A program made the position numbers and the translations under genes. 64,000 bases of DNA from Cinnamomum chago (taxonomy: Eukaryota; Streptophyta; Magnoliopsida; Laurales; Lauraceae): NCBI GenBank assembly GCA_038049695.1, contig CP142452.1, positions 90,899,501 to 90,963,500 on the forward strand. Reading direction: 5' to 3'. Under the pieces are notes generated by a model. That model was given only the letters and a program-made list of their open reading frames with translations, had not been told where the DNA came from and did no database searches. Position 1 is the stretch's first letter; every line of letters begins with the position of its first letter. This document shows positions 34,600-45,889 of the stretch, piece after piece.

Positions 34600-37057
34600 A
34601 ATATAGTTATTATAATACAAATTTTCTTAATGTGTTATCACTACTATAACGCCATACTACACAATTAAAGGGAGACAAACTTGACTCCAATCGAGCACAG
34701 CTTGCGAGCCAGCTGGGCTTGTTTCCAATGCTTGGGAGAGTCTCACAGGAACAATCCACAGTTGCAATCTTCGATCATCAACAACCTCAAGATGCATGAG
34801 GTCTCTGCCTCTAAGTCCGTCCTCATGGAATATACAATTCCACTAAAAATTGTTTCTCTCCATTGTACAATCTAAATCCAATGCATCAACGTTTGTTTTT
34901 CAACAATTGAGTGTTTTTCTTTATTTTTTTTTAATTACTCCATTCTAGAAGACTGGGACCCAAGAAAGCCCACACAAGTGGGAAGAAGAAGCCCGCATAT
35001 GTGGAAGAGTGGTATACCTAGGGATTAATTTCTGGGTAGCCGGGCGTAGGGGTGTTGATGGGCCGAGCTAAGGCATATCTAGGACCGACCTGACTTTAGA
35101 AACACTAGCACAATTCTAGCCCAAGCCAGACATGGGCTGTAAAAGTTAGGCCTGAGCTTGCTCATTTAATCAATTGGGCCGAGCCGACCTGGATTTTTAT
35201 GACTTTTGTGGGCATTTGGGCAATTGTCTGGACTAATTAAATAAAATTACATGCATTCCTCACACAGGGCGGGCCGGGATTTGGGCTATCTATCTCTTAA
35301 TACAAGCTTGGCCCAATTATTAAATAGGCCCTAATTACATATCCAAATGGGCTGAACAACCCTTGCCAGGTGACATACGGTGTTGCCAACCAAGTGAGCA
35401 ACCCCTTGTGGCCTGTCAACCAGCCGGGTGACATGCGGTTTTAGTATTTATTATAGCTTATAAACGTTTCATATAAAATAAAAGGGTATAGTTATCTCGT
35501 AACTCTTATCAGTAGCAAAGAAGCTAATAAGTTCTAACTTTAGACAAAATATGATTGATACAAATATCAAAATGAATATTAGTATGAGTCGACTAAATTT
35601 ATGCTATTGTTATTGTGGAAAGCAAATTAAAACAAAGGCCCTGTTTGGATCCTAAAATACCAAATGTATCTGCTGAAGCCCAGATTAGGTTTTCCAAATG
35701 CAGTAATCCTGATTTACATGTAAATTGAGTTATTTGCACTCTAATTTGATTTGTGAAGATCCATTACAGACCCTAACCAGTTGTTCTTTTCCCCATTATT
35801 TGGTAAAGCAGTAACCCTAACCGGCTTTTGGTGTCAGACAAGGCACAATTCAAGTCCTGGGCGTTTTGACTATGTTGGGAAAACTAGGAGTGAACGGCAT
35901 GGAAAGAGTAAGAAAATCTATGAAATGTATAAGAAGGCATGGTTGGGATTTTCCTATCTTTCATATTTTTTTAAACAATATCTTTCAACTAAAATCATTG
36001 AAGCATACGCTAAATGGGCCCAACGTGCCCAATGTGTCAACCCTAAACTTACGTGAGATATTGGTTTGATGAGAAAGATGGAAACTAAAAGAAAGAAAGA
36101 GGTGAGATGGTATTTAATATAAATCTTAGGACTGGTATTTGATGCAGTCACACTGATTCAGTGATTCCATTTAATGACTAGTATGTGTGTAATGCTGGCT
36201 TGGCCGAGTCCCATGTGATTAGACCGAGTCATTTCAAACCAATAATTTCTATAACTCAAATCGAGCGGAATGCGAGCCAATTGAGATTTTCTACCATTCC
36301 TGCCTGATGCTGGTTTGTTTTTCGCGGCTTCTCCCAAGCAATTCCATTTTTCTAATTTTCTGATTATTCACCGAGGATTCCCACTACATCCAGCATATTT
36401 AAAAATTTATTCAGTTACCATGACTCGTGTTCTTAACTTGAAGACAGTCCATTTATTGAAAGGATCTTCAAATAATATGAGCAGGAGAAAGAAGGACTAG
36501 GTCTCTCTCCTTCAATGTGAGGAATTGGACAAAAAACCCATTAACCTACCATACCTCCTTCATTGAATATCAAGTGGGTAGAAAGAAATTGACAACTGAC
36601 CGGAACATAATGCAATATTCAAACCTTAGTTGTAGTGTAGAAGAAAAATGATTTTGGACTCTAGAAGAAGCAGCACGAGAGTCACATGAAACTTAGACAA
36701 AAGGAATGGCAATCTCTGCTTAGTTAGAAACTTTCGAAAATCCCATTTGCCCATCTCATGTTAGTAACAGAAGATGTTACAGTAAGTTCATCAGATGAAC
36801 CATATCATCATGAAGATAATGAAAGATCATAGCTGATTCTGATTGGAATATGGAGAGATGCATATGATGGTGATGGACTCTTTTTGTTTTTGTATGTTTG
36901 TGGTTGCATACAAGATGTGGACCGTCTTTATTTTGGGTCATAATAGTTCCATGGTGGAGCACTTAGGATGAAAGGCCAAGATCTTACCTACTGAGCCCAT
37001 CCCAAGGCCTCGCCTGAATTTCTGTGCGGAACTTGTGTTGGTTTTTTTTTGTCCGTC
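34600..37057. other. Intergenic sequence
   Basis: Contains a possible third hAT element (35047-35365) and short open frames without recognised domains (34681-34875, 35781-36056). A GGCCCTGTTTGGAT phrase at 35638 resembles one end of a Tourist-type MITE, but I found no partner end. Confidence 0.45.
35047..35365. mobile_element. Possible decayed hAT element
   Basis: The left end TAGGGGTGTTGATGGGCC and the minus-strand right end CAAGGGTTGTTCAGCCC are similar, and the interior is rich in GGGCC/GGCCCA. The flanks CCGGGCG and CCAGGTG agree at five of seven positions, both differences being transitions, so a target-site duplication is possible but unproven. Confidence 0.35.
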
Positions 37058-37065
37058 AAAAAAGC

Positions 37066-38045
37066 TAGGGTTGTACATAGACGGTTCGAATCGGTTTAAC
37101 ACTAAAACCAACAACCAAACCAAATTCGTCAGTTTTTTAATTAACCGATCCGATCCGACCGATGGAGAGGGCTTAAACCGAACGAAACCAAACGGTTTGG
37201 TTTGGTTCGGTTGGTTAAACCGTTGTTTTTTATTTTATTTTTTTGAAAATCAGACATTGAAAATTTCAAAATGATGATACCCCGTGCTTTGCATTTATTC
37301 TAATGTGCAGTGCAAACATAAAAATCCAGCATTCTAGACTGGACCAAACACATATAAAATATAATTTTACTCAAAAAAGAGAGTTTGGACTAAACACAAG
37401 CTAAAAAAAACCAGCTTGCAGTGAAACATTCATTCCACCTGATACTATTTGAAATTACAATAGAATAATAGTTCATGTCAAGAAAAATCACACACAAATA
37501 GAATCGGTATCAGAACCCAGTACTACATTTTTAGAAATGAATGTTTCTCAACACATTGGTTAGGTGAGACCAAAACCAACCATCAAAAGGCTAGACTCTA
37601 CTGGCTTTTCTAGCATTCTCAAGAGTGTAACTTTTTGATAAAAACTTCATTGAAACAAGGTAAGAATTATGATGGAAGGAAAACACCCTGTATAGTAATC
37701 TTTCCATCTGCAATGAAGTATCAAAAAGCATTTGAGAGATTAGAGGAGATACACTAAGGCAGTGTTGACGGTTGAGTTCATGTGAGAATGATGTTGTGGA
37801 ATGTAACTGTGAAAGTAGTAAAAAACAAAACCTTAAAGTTAAAATAGTAAAAAAACAATACTTAAGTTACTGCATACGGTCGGTTCGGTTTAAGCAGTTA
37901 ACTATGGGCTCAAACCGATAACCAACCGATATAAGCGGTTTTTATGATTTTCAAACCGTTAACAGAAGCGATCTACTATAAACCGATCCGAACCACCCGA
38001 TTCGGTTCGGTTTGGTAGTAATACCGGATTTTTTGTGCAGCCCTA
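37066..38045. mobile_element. Short hAT element, 980 bp
   Basis: The ends TAGGGTTGTACATAGACGG and (minus strand) TAGGGCTGCACAAAAAATCC are flanked by a perfect 8-bp duplication AAAAAAGC (37058-37065 and 38046-38053). Both subterminal regions hold dense CGGTTCGGTT/AACCGAACCG repeats, probably binding sites for the transposase of a related autonomous element. No transposase is present. Confidence 0.9.
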
Positions 38046-38788
38046 AAAAAAGCTCTAGCCTATTAATTGGCCTGGTAGGTTATGGGATGGTAATGGAAAG
38101 CGATTTGAACTTTTTGTATAATGGTCTAAGGCTTGGGACTAATATTGAGCATTGATGTAAGTGTTTTTTAGTGTGTGTGTGTGTGGAGGGTTAAAAAAAA
38201 ATCAGGCATGTTAATTAAGTTGGGGGGTTAGGCTCAAGACTTTCTCATGATTCAATCATGAGTAACCCTTGCCGGAAACAAAGGGCCCTTGGAACTTGGT
38301 TGCCCTGCACTCACTCTTTTAACTAAAAAACCAAATAAGGCCTTCTATTTTAGGACTGTCTAATATATGTTGTCCCGCCATCTCTAACAGGTAGAGATTT
38401 TGGTGTTTCCATGTTACTAATAAGGTATTATAGCCGTGGGTTGTGTGTTTCATCCCTAGGGATGTATTTCTAATACTTTTTTTTTTCCTTAAAAGAGTCA
38501 GTTGAGGCACATATATTAGCGAGAAAAGGAGTACAAGGATCCGATTTAGTTGTTAGGAACTCACCGTTGTTATAGTTAGGTTTGCTTTGTTGAGATTTTC
38601 TTTTTTTGCTATTCTTTTCAAGGCAAATACGTCATTTAACTTTTTCTTTTTTTAATTTTTTGTCAAGTTGTCAATCTAAAAAAAAGATCGGCATCTCCCT
38701 TCTCCACTGAAATAGGGATGGATATCTGCTTGTAGCATTATTGGTTAGTCACTAGTTGGGTCAATAGGTGTGTATATTTACAAAATCA

Positions 38789-38811
38789 TATATATATATA
38801 TATATATATAT
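38789..38811. repeat. (TA)n microsatellite
   Basis: About eleven TA dinucleotides between hAT element sequence and the next intergenic block. Confidence 0.9.
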
Positions 38812-40410
38812 TTCACATTTGTGCAATTTTCTTTTGATATAGTTATTTTCAATTTTAGAAAAATAAGAAAGTTAAAAAAAAAGAGAGAGAAATGACAACG
38901 TGAATAGAAAAATCAATGAGAAGTCGTGAAAAAAATAATTTCACGAGTCATTTTTGGGTCACTCGCCCGCCCTCTTTCTGAACAAAGGGCTCAAGGGAAC
39001 CTTCGAACTTCTTCTTCTTTGGGTTTAGTTTCATGTTTTCAACCCAATAACAACTAGGCCCCATTTGTTTCATAATATTGAGTTAGCCCATCTAATGATA
39101 AATTCTTATATATATTCCATGCAAGCAAGTGGACTCTTAATTAATGAATTAATTAGTCATTTATTGTGGTTTAAGTATGTATGTAAAAGTACGTGAGTTA
39201 CAATCTCTGAATAGTGAAGAAATAAATAAGCCATTTAAGATATAGTCCATGCTACTTCATCAATTCTATCATAAATACATTAGTCCTGATCTTTAATAAA
39301 TATGCGTGACATATACTTAGCTTCATATGAGGCTTTTAAAAACTACGTGATAAGATTAAATTAAAATTTAATGAGTCAAAGCAGAAAATATCATGCGATT
39401 GAATGCCGGGTTGCCGGAACTTCTTGCCAATTGATAACATCACGACAGGTTATTAAAAAGTCACAGAGTGATAACAGCCAGCAAGGTCGACAGGAACTTG
39501 TAATGGAAGTCTTCTATTTTTGTCATTTCGCAAAGTACGGAAGGAATGGAGAGGTAGAAGAAGAATGTGAGACAAACAATGCATCCATCGTGATTCATGA
39601 TTGAAAGCGATCAAGAATGTACTCATTGATTTTGAGTTACGAAGATGATATTCTATACGTCCCTATATCAGAAAAGATAGAGTTTTTTTTTTTTCACAAA
39701 AAGGACCCTGCATATTTCACACAATTAATCTCAAAAAGGCACTTATATTTTGTGATTTATGAAAATCTCCTTTGACTAACACTCAAGACTGTACAAGACC
39801 GACCATTTCTATATATTATCACTAATGTGAAAGGATGTAATCAAGCAATGATAGACCTTACACTTGTCAAATATGTTAACATATAAGATACAATTATTGC
39901 TCTTTTTTATTTATTTATTTTTTTGAACAAAATAAATGGTTAAAATCATCAATTGTAGCCAATTTGACTCAAGAACAATATATGATATGGTGTATGGTAA
40001 ATTGGTTAGATTATTAAATGTGGAGAAACAATAAGACCTAAAACTAAGGAGGGCACATCAACTAAAATAGGCTGAGCCAATTGGGTTTATAGGCTCCAAT
40101 TAAAGACAAAATCTTGATCTCAATCCATTATGAGAAAAATGATTTACTTTTTAGCTAGCTCTAGCAAATAAGCATATCAATCTATTCATTTTAGTAAATC
40201 ACATAAAAATCTGTTGAAGCGTGAAGGCTGGCCGATTTATGTTTTTAATTGAAAGTAGAATCACTCTACATAAAGCTGCCACTGTGAGTTTATCTTAGAA
40301 ATAAAGGAGATTCCACTGATAGCCAGTAAATTTCAACAGGCGGTGACTTTTTAACTGCACATGTCGAAAAGCTTACACCGTCTTTGGGGGTATTTTGATC
40401 ACCAACACTT
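38812..40410. other. Intergenic sequence
   Basis: A/T-rich, no recognised gene or paired transposon termini. A 77-codon open frame at 39371-39604 has no known domain. Confidence 0.5.
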
Positions 40411-40504
40411 GAGGATTTGTTTGTTTCAGAGGATTGAATTCTTGGAATTTTAAGACTTTGTGTTTTTATAAGTGGTACCTTCCTATATCTTCTACACGAA
40501 CAAA

Positions 40505-40667
40505 TAGGAAGACCGTAACCGTAACCGTAACCATAACAGTAATCGTAACCGAACCGTGAATTTCATTAACCGTAACCGTAACCGAACAGTGAAATACGGT
40601 TATTAACCGCGGTTCGGTTCGGTTAGACGGTTTTCCGAATTTTTTTTTTTTTTACACCCCTATCTAG
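40505..40667. mobile_element. Truncated hAT end with (CCGTAA)n subterminal repeats
   Basis: On the minus strand the right end reads TAGGGGTGTAAAAAAA, a hAT terminus, followed inward by CGGTTCGGTTAGACGG-type sites and hexamer runs of CCGTAA (40511-40590). I found no matching left end or target-site duplication, so this is a one-ended relic. Confidence 0.5.
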
Positions 40668-40760
40668 TTTAGTCAGTATGAAGGCGAGCTGATTGTGTTT
40701 TTCCTTTGAAAATTGAATCAACGGAAAATGAGAGATGAATACTCAACCATCTCCTACTTC

Positions 40761-40935
40761 AATTCTTAAGAAAGCCAAGGCCCCATCTACATTCCAACTT
40801 TATATCTTTTACCTCTTACAATTCTTAAGAAAGTCAAGGCCCCATTTACATCCCAACTTTATATCTTTCACCTATTACAATTATTAAGAAAGTCAAGGTC
40901 TCATCTACATCTGAACCTTGTATATTTCACCTCTC
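40761..40935 (-). repeat. 59-bp tandem repeat, about three copies
   Basis: Units starting ATTCTTAAGAAAG at 40762, 40821 and 40880 are spaced exactly 59 bp. The same sequence, on the opposite strand, surrounds the Copia insertion (about 7203-7241 and 17484-17530), where the phrase is AGAGGTGA-x-GTGT followed by GATATAA and GAGATGTA. It therefore belongs to the repeat family of the small TIR element at 7133. Confidence 0.75.
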
Positions 40936-40999
40936 ACCTCACCTGTTTGATCTCATTTGAACATGAACTCTCATATATAATGCATTCAACTCTTATATA

Positions 41000-41700
41000 A
41001 TTTAATGCAATTTGGTAATTTCACTTTACTAGTGGAGGTGAAAAGTTAATTCAAGAGAAAAAAAATAAGATGGGTCAAGTCAAAAGGTACCAGATTGTTT
41101 TTCTTTTTTATTTTTTATAAGAAGAAAACCACCTCCCTTTTTTAAATAAAAAAAAAGTTACAAACCCCGTGCCATTAAATGATAAAAGATCATTTTTATT
41201 TTTTTTTAAACTAAAGGAAGTAAAAAAAAAAAAACCTATATTCTCTTATCCCAACGGGAGAAAGTCATTTTTTTATTTAACTCCTTTCTTTTCTTATCTC
41301 TTAATTTAACCCCTCACTTAACTTTACTAGTAAAGTTACTAAACAGATCCATCAACCAAGTGTGAAATGTAATTATGTACTTTCACCCAACAAAGCGGAG
41401 ATGGAAAAAATTGAATCCGTGAAATAGATGGGTGTATGATATGAGTGTGTTGGATCAATCCCCGGTGTGGCCCACCCCATGAAGGTTAAATTAATCTTAA
41501 AATTTTCATTACTACTCTTCTACTAACAGCTGCTTGGAAGCATTCCATTCATGATCCAACGGTTAGGACTGTCAGATGACTGACCCAACCAGCACAGTCT
41601 GTGTCCAAGTCATAAGATGGCCCTGGTCCATAGATTGGGACCCACAAAGCGGTTCAGCCGGCAACCGCTTTCCCTCACTCTGTTTCTAAATTGGATTAGA
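41000..41700 (+). promoter_or_regulatory. Upstream region of CESA1
   Basis: No gene is visible. T-rich and A-rich runs occupy 41060-41300; the 300 bp nearest the TATA box are less repetitive and are the likely proximal promoter. I recognised no specific factor site with confidence. Confidence 0.4.
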
Positions 41701-41725
41701 TGAGAAATATCAGCAGTTCATATCA

Positions 41726-41733
41726 TATATAAA
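41726..41733 (+). promoter_or_regulatory. TATA box of CESA1
   Basis: TATATAAA lies 234 bp before the CESA1 start codon. Transcription would start near 41760, giving a leader of about 200 bp whose last third is T/C-rich. Confidence 0.6.
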
Positions 41734-41771
41734 CAAAGCAGAAAAAGATACACAAGGTGGGGGAGTTGTCG

Positions 41772-41957
41772 ATGCTGCACGAGCGACAAAGTTTATCTTT
41801 TTCTGCTTCTGCTGTGATTCTTAGTTCAGGAGATATCTTCCATTCAGGAGATGCTCTTCTGATGATTCTTAGCATTACCTCGAACCCAAGGAAGATACAT
41901 AGCTCTGTTCTTTCTTTTTTCTTTTTCTTTCCGCATTTTACTTGTAGCAGTTGGTAG
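41772..41957 (+). other. Upstream ORF in the CESA1 leader, 61 codons
   Basis: If transcription starts about 30 bp after the TATA box, the first AUG of the mRNA is at 41772. It opens a 61-codon frame (MLHERQSL...SSW) ending with TAG at 41955-41957, two bases before the CESA1 ATG at 41960. Scanning ribosomes would have to bypass it or reinitiate. The alternative is an intron in the leader or a start site further downstream. The peptide has no recognised domain. Confidence 0.45.
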
Positions 41958-41959
41958 CC

Positions 41960-44900
41960 ATGGAAGCGAATCCTGGAATGGAGGCGGGTTCGCAAAATCG
42001 AAGCGGGTTTGTGACAATTCAACATGAAGGAGAAGATGGGGTTTGTTCCTTTCTCTCCTTCCTTTCGGATTTGGTTGCTTACAATAAACGAAGAAAAGAA
42101 AAGAAAAAAAAAGACTGCTTTTGGCTATTTTTGGTTCATGTTCTTGATGATTGGGTTTGGGTTCTTTTCTAGTTTTATTGGGAGTTTGAGTTTGAATTTG
42201 GATGGTTTTGATGAATTAGGAAAATGGGTTTTACTTGTTTCTATTTTTTATGCTTACCCTTTTGAGTTTTTGGTATTGTTTCTCATATTTGGCTTTTGGT
42301 TTTCATTAGTACATCTGGTCATGCACGGATAGCCTCCACTCCAGGGTAGGAATTTGAGAATTTATATTTGATGAGTTTGGATAACTTTGTTTTTTTTTTA
42401 GCCGGACTAAATTCTAACTAGTTTGAGCTTCTGATCATGGACTCCCTACTAGTGACATTTGACTCGGCTAGACTTGGTTCAGTTCATGAATTAGGATGGT
42501 GGGTGTTGGTTCTCATCTAATTGTTTTTCTTACCCCACGTGAGACTTCTTCTCAGAATATTGATTTTATTCTTCTATCCATCTTATCCTGGAATAAATAG
42601 TTATGATCATTGTGTAGATTTTGGATATTTGTCCGATAATGGGCATGGTTTCTTCCCGCCATTTTTCCTTCATGCTTGTGATTTTGTAGCTTTGAACAGA
42701 TTCTGCATTCCATGGTAGTGTGTTCTGATTTTTCTCTTTGTTTATTTTTTCCCAATGGGAATCGGATAATGGGTATTGCTTAAATGGATCTATTTGAGAG
42801 CTGTTTTGCATCGGATTTTTTCAGATTGTGGTTAAGGATGTTCAATTGATCTGGCTAAAGATTAAGGTTTCATTAACAATGGAGGGCTTAGTCACATTCC
42901 TTGACAAAAATTTCATATTCAAAAGTCATTAGCAAGCTAAGATTGTGGTGGGGAATTTTCATTTAATTTTTTTTTTCAATTTAGCTGAAGTCTGACTACA
43001 AATTTTCTTGTGGGTAGTTAATAATGCATATTAGTGTACTATCTGAGTTTGATGCTCATTTTGGCGATCACTGTAATCATTTCAGAGGGAAAGAAGAAAA
43101 AGAAAATCCAAAACCAGCTATTGAAATTATCCTTTTGAATTTTTTACATGGTTTCAGAGATTCTCTGTTGTGAAATTGAGATCTTAAGCATTCCTATGTT
43201 TTCTGCTGAAATTTGCTGGCATCTTTTCGTATTCATGTTTGTAGTTGGATATACTGTTCTTTTTTTTTTTTTTTTTCATGTCTGACATGGTGGAATGCAA
43301 TTCCAGCTGAGTCTACTTACATTTTTTGGTTATTGGTTTCCTTCCCTGTTTCGGATGTCCATGTGTTATATCTGAAAAATCTGGCAGACCTATTAGTTTA
43401 ACTTTTGCCATTTTGGGATTTTCTGCTTGGATTCACTTCCATATTTTGAGTTTTAACAGCAGTTAAACACCATTTTTATTTTCGTAGTTGCAAATTTATT
43501 GAAGTGTAGGCATCAAAGTTGAGATTTGGAATTTCTCCAGGGAGATTCAGCATCCCTTGGTTTTTCTTCTGTGATCTGCTTTGCCACTTGAGTGGCGGGT
43601 ACCAATTCATGGTTCTGCTAAGAGTGTGGATGCTGATACTGAGATTCCAATGGTTCTCTACTTTAATTTTTGTAGTATTTTCAAAAAAGAAGAAAGAAAA
43701 AAATTGCATTGCAGTTTTTGCAGACTAAAATTGTGTGATACATACATATTTAACAAGGTTACTTTAAGAAATGATATTTGACAAGGTCTTGTTCTTTTTA
43801 AAATGAGGGTGTGATTTCTGATTTGAATAAATCTTCTAATATTAGCAATTCATGTAGCCCAAGACAGCATCACAGTCATATTACAGTCTTTCCAGATGGA
43901 GGGATATTGCTGATTTGATTAAATTTCCTAGTATTAGCAATTTGTGTTGCCCAATTCAGCATCTTGGTAGGAAATCTGAATTGTTATATAGGATTCAGGA
44001 TTGTGTATCCTTGGTTGAACCCAATAGCTGGACCTAACTCGATCCAGTTAGTCAGAAGATTGTTGAAGCCAGTGAGTCCTTTAACGGTGCCCAGCTCAGT
44101 TCATTTATCTGGTTTTTTTTTTTTCTTTTTTTTTTATAACAATAAATTTTTACTAAGAAGCAAAAAAGAAAAGAAAACAGGACAAAGTCACAACAAGCCT
44201 GCTCATACAAGACTCCAAAAAAGAGAACTACAAAACAAAATGATACTATACATCAAAATTAGGAGATGAAAGAAAAACTCCCTCCTTTGCAAGAGCATTT
44301 GCCATGACATTAGCGCCTCTTAAAATATGATTGAAGCAAGCACCCAAATGAATAGAAATATCATGCACCTCCTCCACTCAATCCGCTAACCTCCATGGAA
44401 AAGATGACTTATCATAACACCGCTAAATAACTGAAAAAGAATCGCCTTCAAGAATAACAGTGACACATCCCATCCTATGCAACTCACGGCAACCAATCAA
44501 AAGAGCAAAAAGTTCAGCTTCATTAGCATCAATCGAATCCACAGGCCCTAAATAGTTTCGACCAACCACACCTGACCAATCTCTAATAACTCCCCCAATT
44601 CCACCTCTTCTAAGAGAATGGATAAAACTTACATCAAAATTTAGCTTTAGAGCACCCCACGGAATTCATAGGTTTAGCCTTCCAACCTCCTCTCAAAACA
44701 TCTACCCAAGAAATATTCAGTTCATTTATCTGTTGATGCTGGAGAGAGAGTCTAATTCCTTAGATTTCTCAATTATTTTGGGAAATTCAAATGAAGGGAA
44801 TTTTTCTTCATCTGGCCGGCAAAATGGTTCGCATCTTCTTAATGTGGAGTCTCCTCAAGCTGAACTATGTGGTAGTCAAGGTGGAAGGGATTAGTGAGCA

Positions 44901-45844
44901 GATTAGAGCTCTGTCTTGTTGCAATAATCATCTTGATAGTTTGAGATTGCATCTTATATCTAGCGCTATGGTGGTCCATGCTACAGGGAACCCTTTCAGT
45001 AATCTTTTGGTCTATCTGCATATGAGAATCATGCCTCTTCTTGTAGATTAAAGGAGGATGAGTTTCCTGGTATTTCCATTTTGGAAAAAGGTTGAACAGA
45101 AAATATACGAAATAGTCTATATAATGGAGGTTTATGTTGTAATAACTAGTAAAGATACATATTTTTTATGGAGGTTTATGTTGGTAGTAACTAGTAAAGA
45201 TAACATTCTTCAGGAAATGGTAGAAGAGTTCTTTGATAGAAATTATGACTCAGAAGATGGTGAGAATGAATGCTCATCCAACTTCCTTTGTAAGAATTGG
45301 GCTCGCATGGTTAACTATGAGGAGGAAACTTACCAGAATCAGTTAGGATGTGATAGTAAAGACTGACAATGATAGTGTGGGGATGAAGGAGCAAATGATG
45401 GAAGTAGGAAAAGCTGTAGGTGACTCTTTGGTAAAAACTGCAACGATATGTGTTTCTTTGTTAAGGATTCGGGAATAAGGATCACGATAAAAAAAAAATT
45501 CGAAACAGACAGCTAAGGAAATGAATTCATGAATTAAAATATCTCCTAGCATGATTGATTATGATTGCCCTTACTGAGATCAAGAGGAAGGGGGCTTTGG
45601 TTGTTGTCTAATGTAAAGTTTGTTTTTTGGCTTCAAGAGTGGGGCAGTGTATCTCGTTTTCAAGGTCTGTTTTGTATGCTTTTCTTTTGGTGATATATGA
45701 TAATGTTACCATTTAAAAATAAAAGAGTTCTATTATTTCTTCTCATGTTGTTTTGAACTGGGTCTTGAGTATTTTACTTTTGTGTCCACATTTCAAATTT
45801 AGCACCAGCATCATATAACTGTGAAACATCAATATGCAAAAATG

Positions 45845-45889
<45 letters not shown>

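Larger units (their letters stand above)
43480..45600 (+). other. Coding-like remnants in CESA1 intron 1, unidentified
   Basis: Plus-strand segments such as 43964-44110 and 44740-44890 ([21 protein letters not shown]) look like decayed protein sequence, interrupted by stops and by the LINE at 44112-44716. I cannot name the source; an older retroelement ORF is likely. Within this stretch, ATGGAGGTTTATGTTG and following sequence are duplicated 46 bp apart (45123 and 45169). Confidence 0.3.

Noticed and set aside
34681..34875. 64-codon frame as a small gene
   Set aside because: No ATG at its start (it begins with TTG), no recognised domain, and no promoter context; left unannotated.
35638..35790. 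Tourist-type MITE starting GGCCCTGTTTGGAT
   Set aside because: No matching inverted end or TAA/TTA duplication within reach.
38050..38520. A second tRNA-derived SINE around a GTGTGTTTCATCCC box
   Set aside because: No convincing A box partner, tail or duplication could be placed.
40511..40590. (CCGTAA)n as a telomere-type repeat
   Set aside because: The hexamers lie in the subterminal region of a hAT end and resemble its binding-site array, not a telomere unit.
45058..45366. 102-codon frame in CESA1 intron 1 as a nested gene
   Set aside because: Contains a recent 46-bp tandem duplication, no domain, and no start or splice support.
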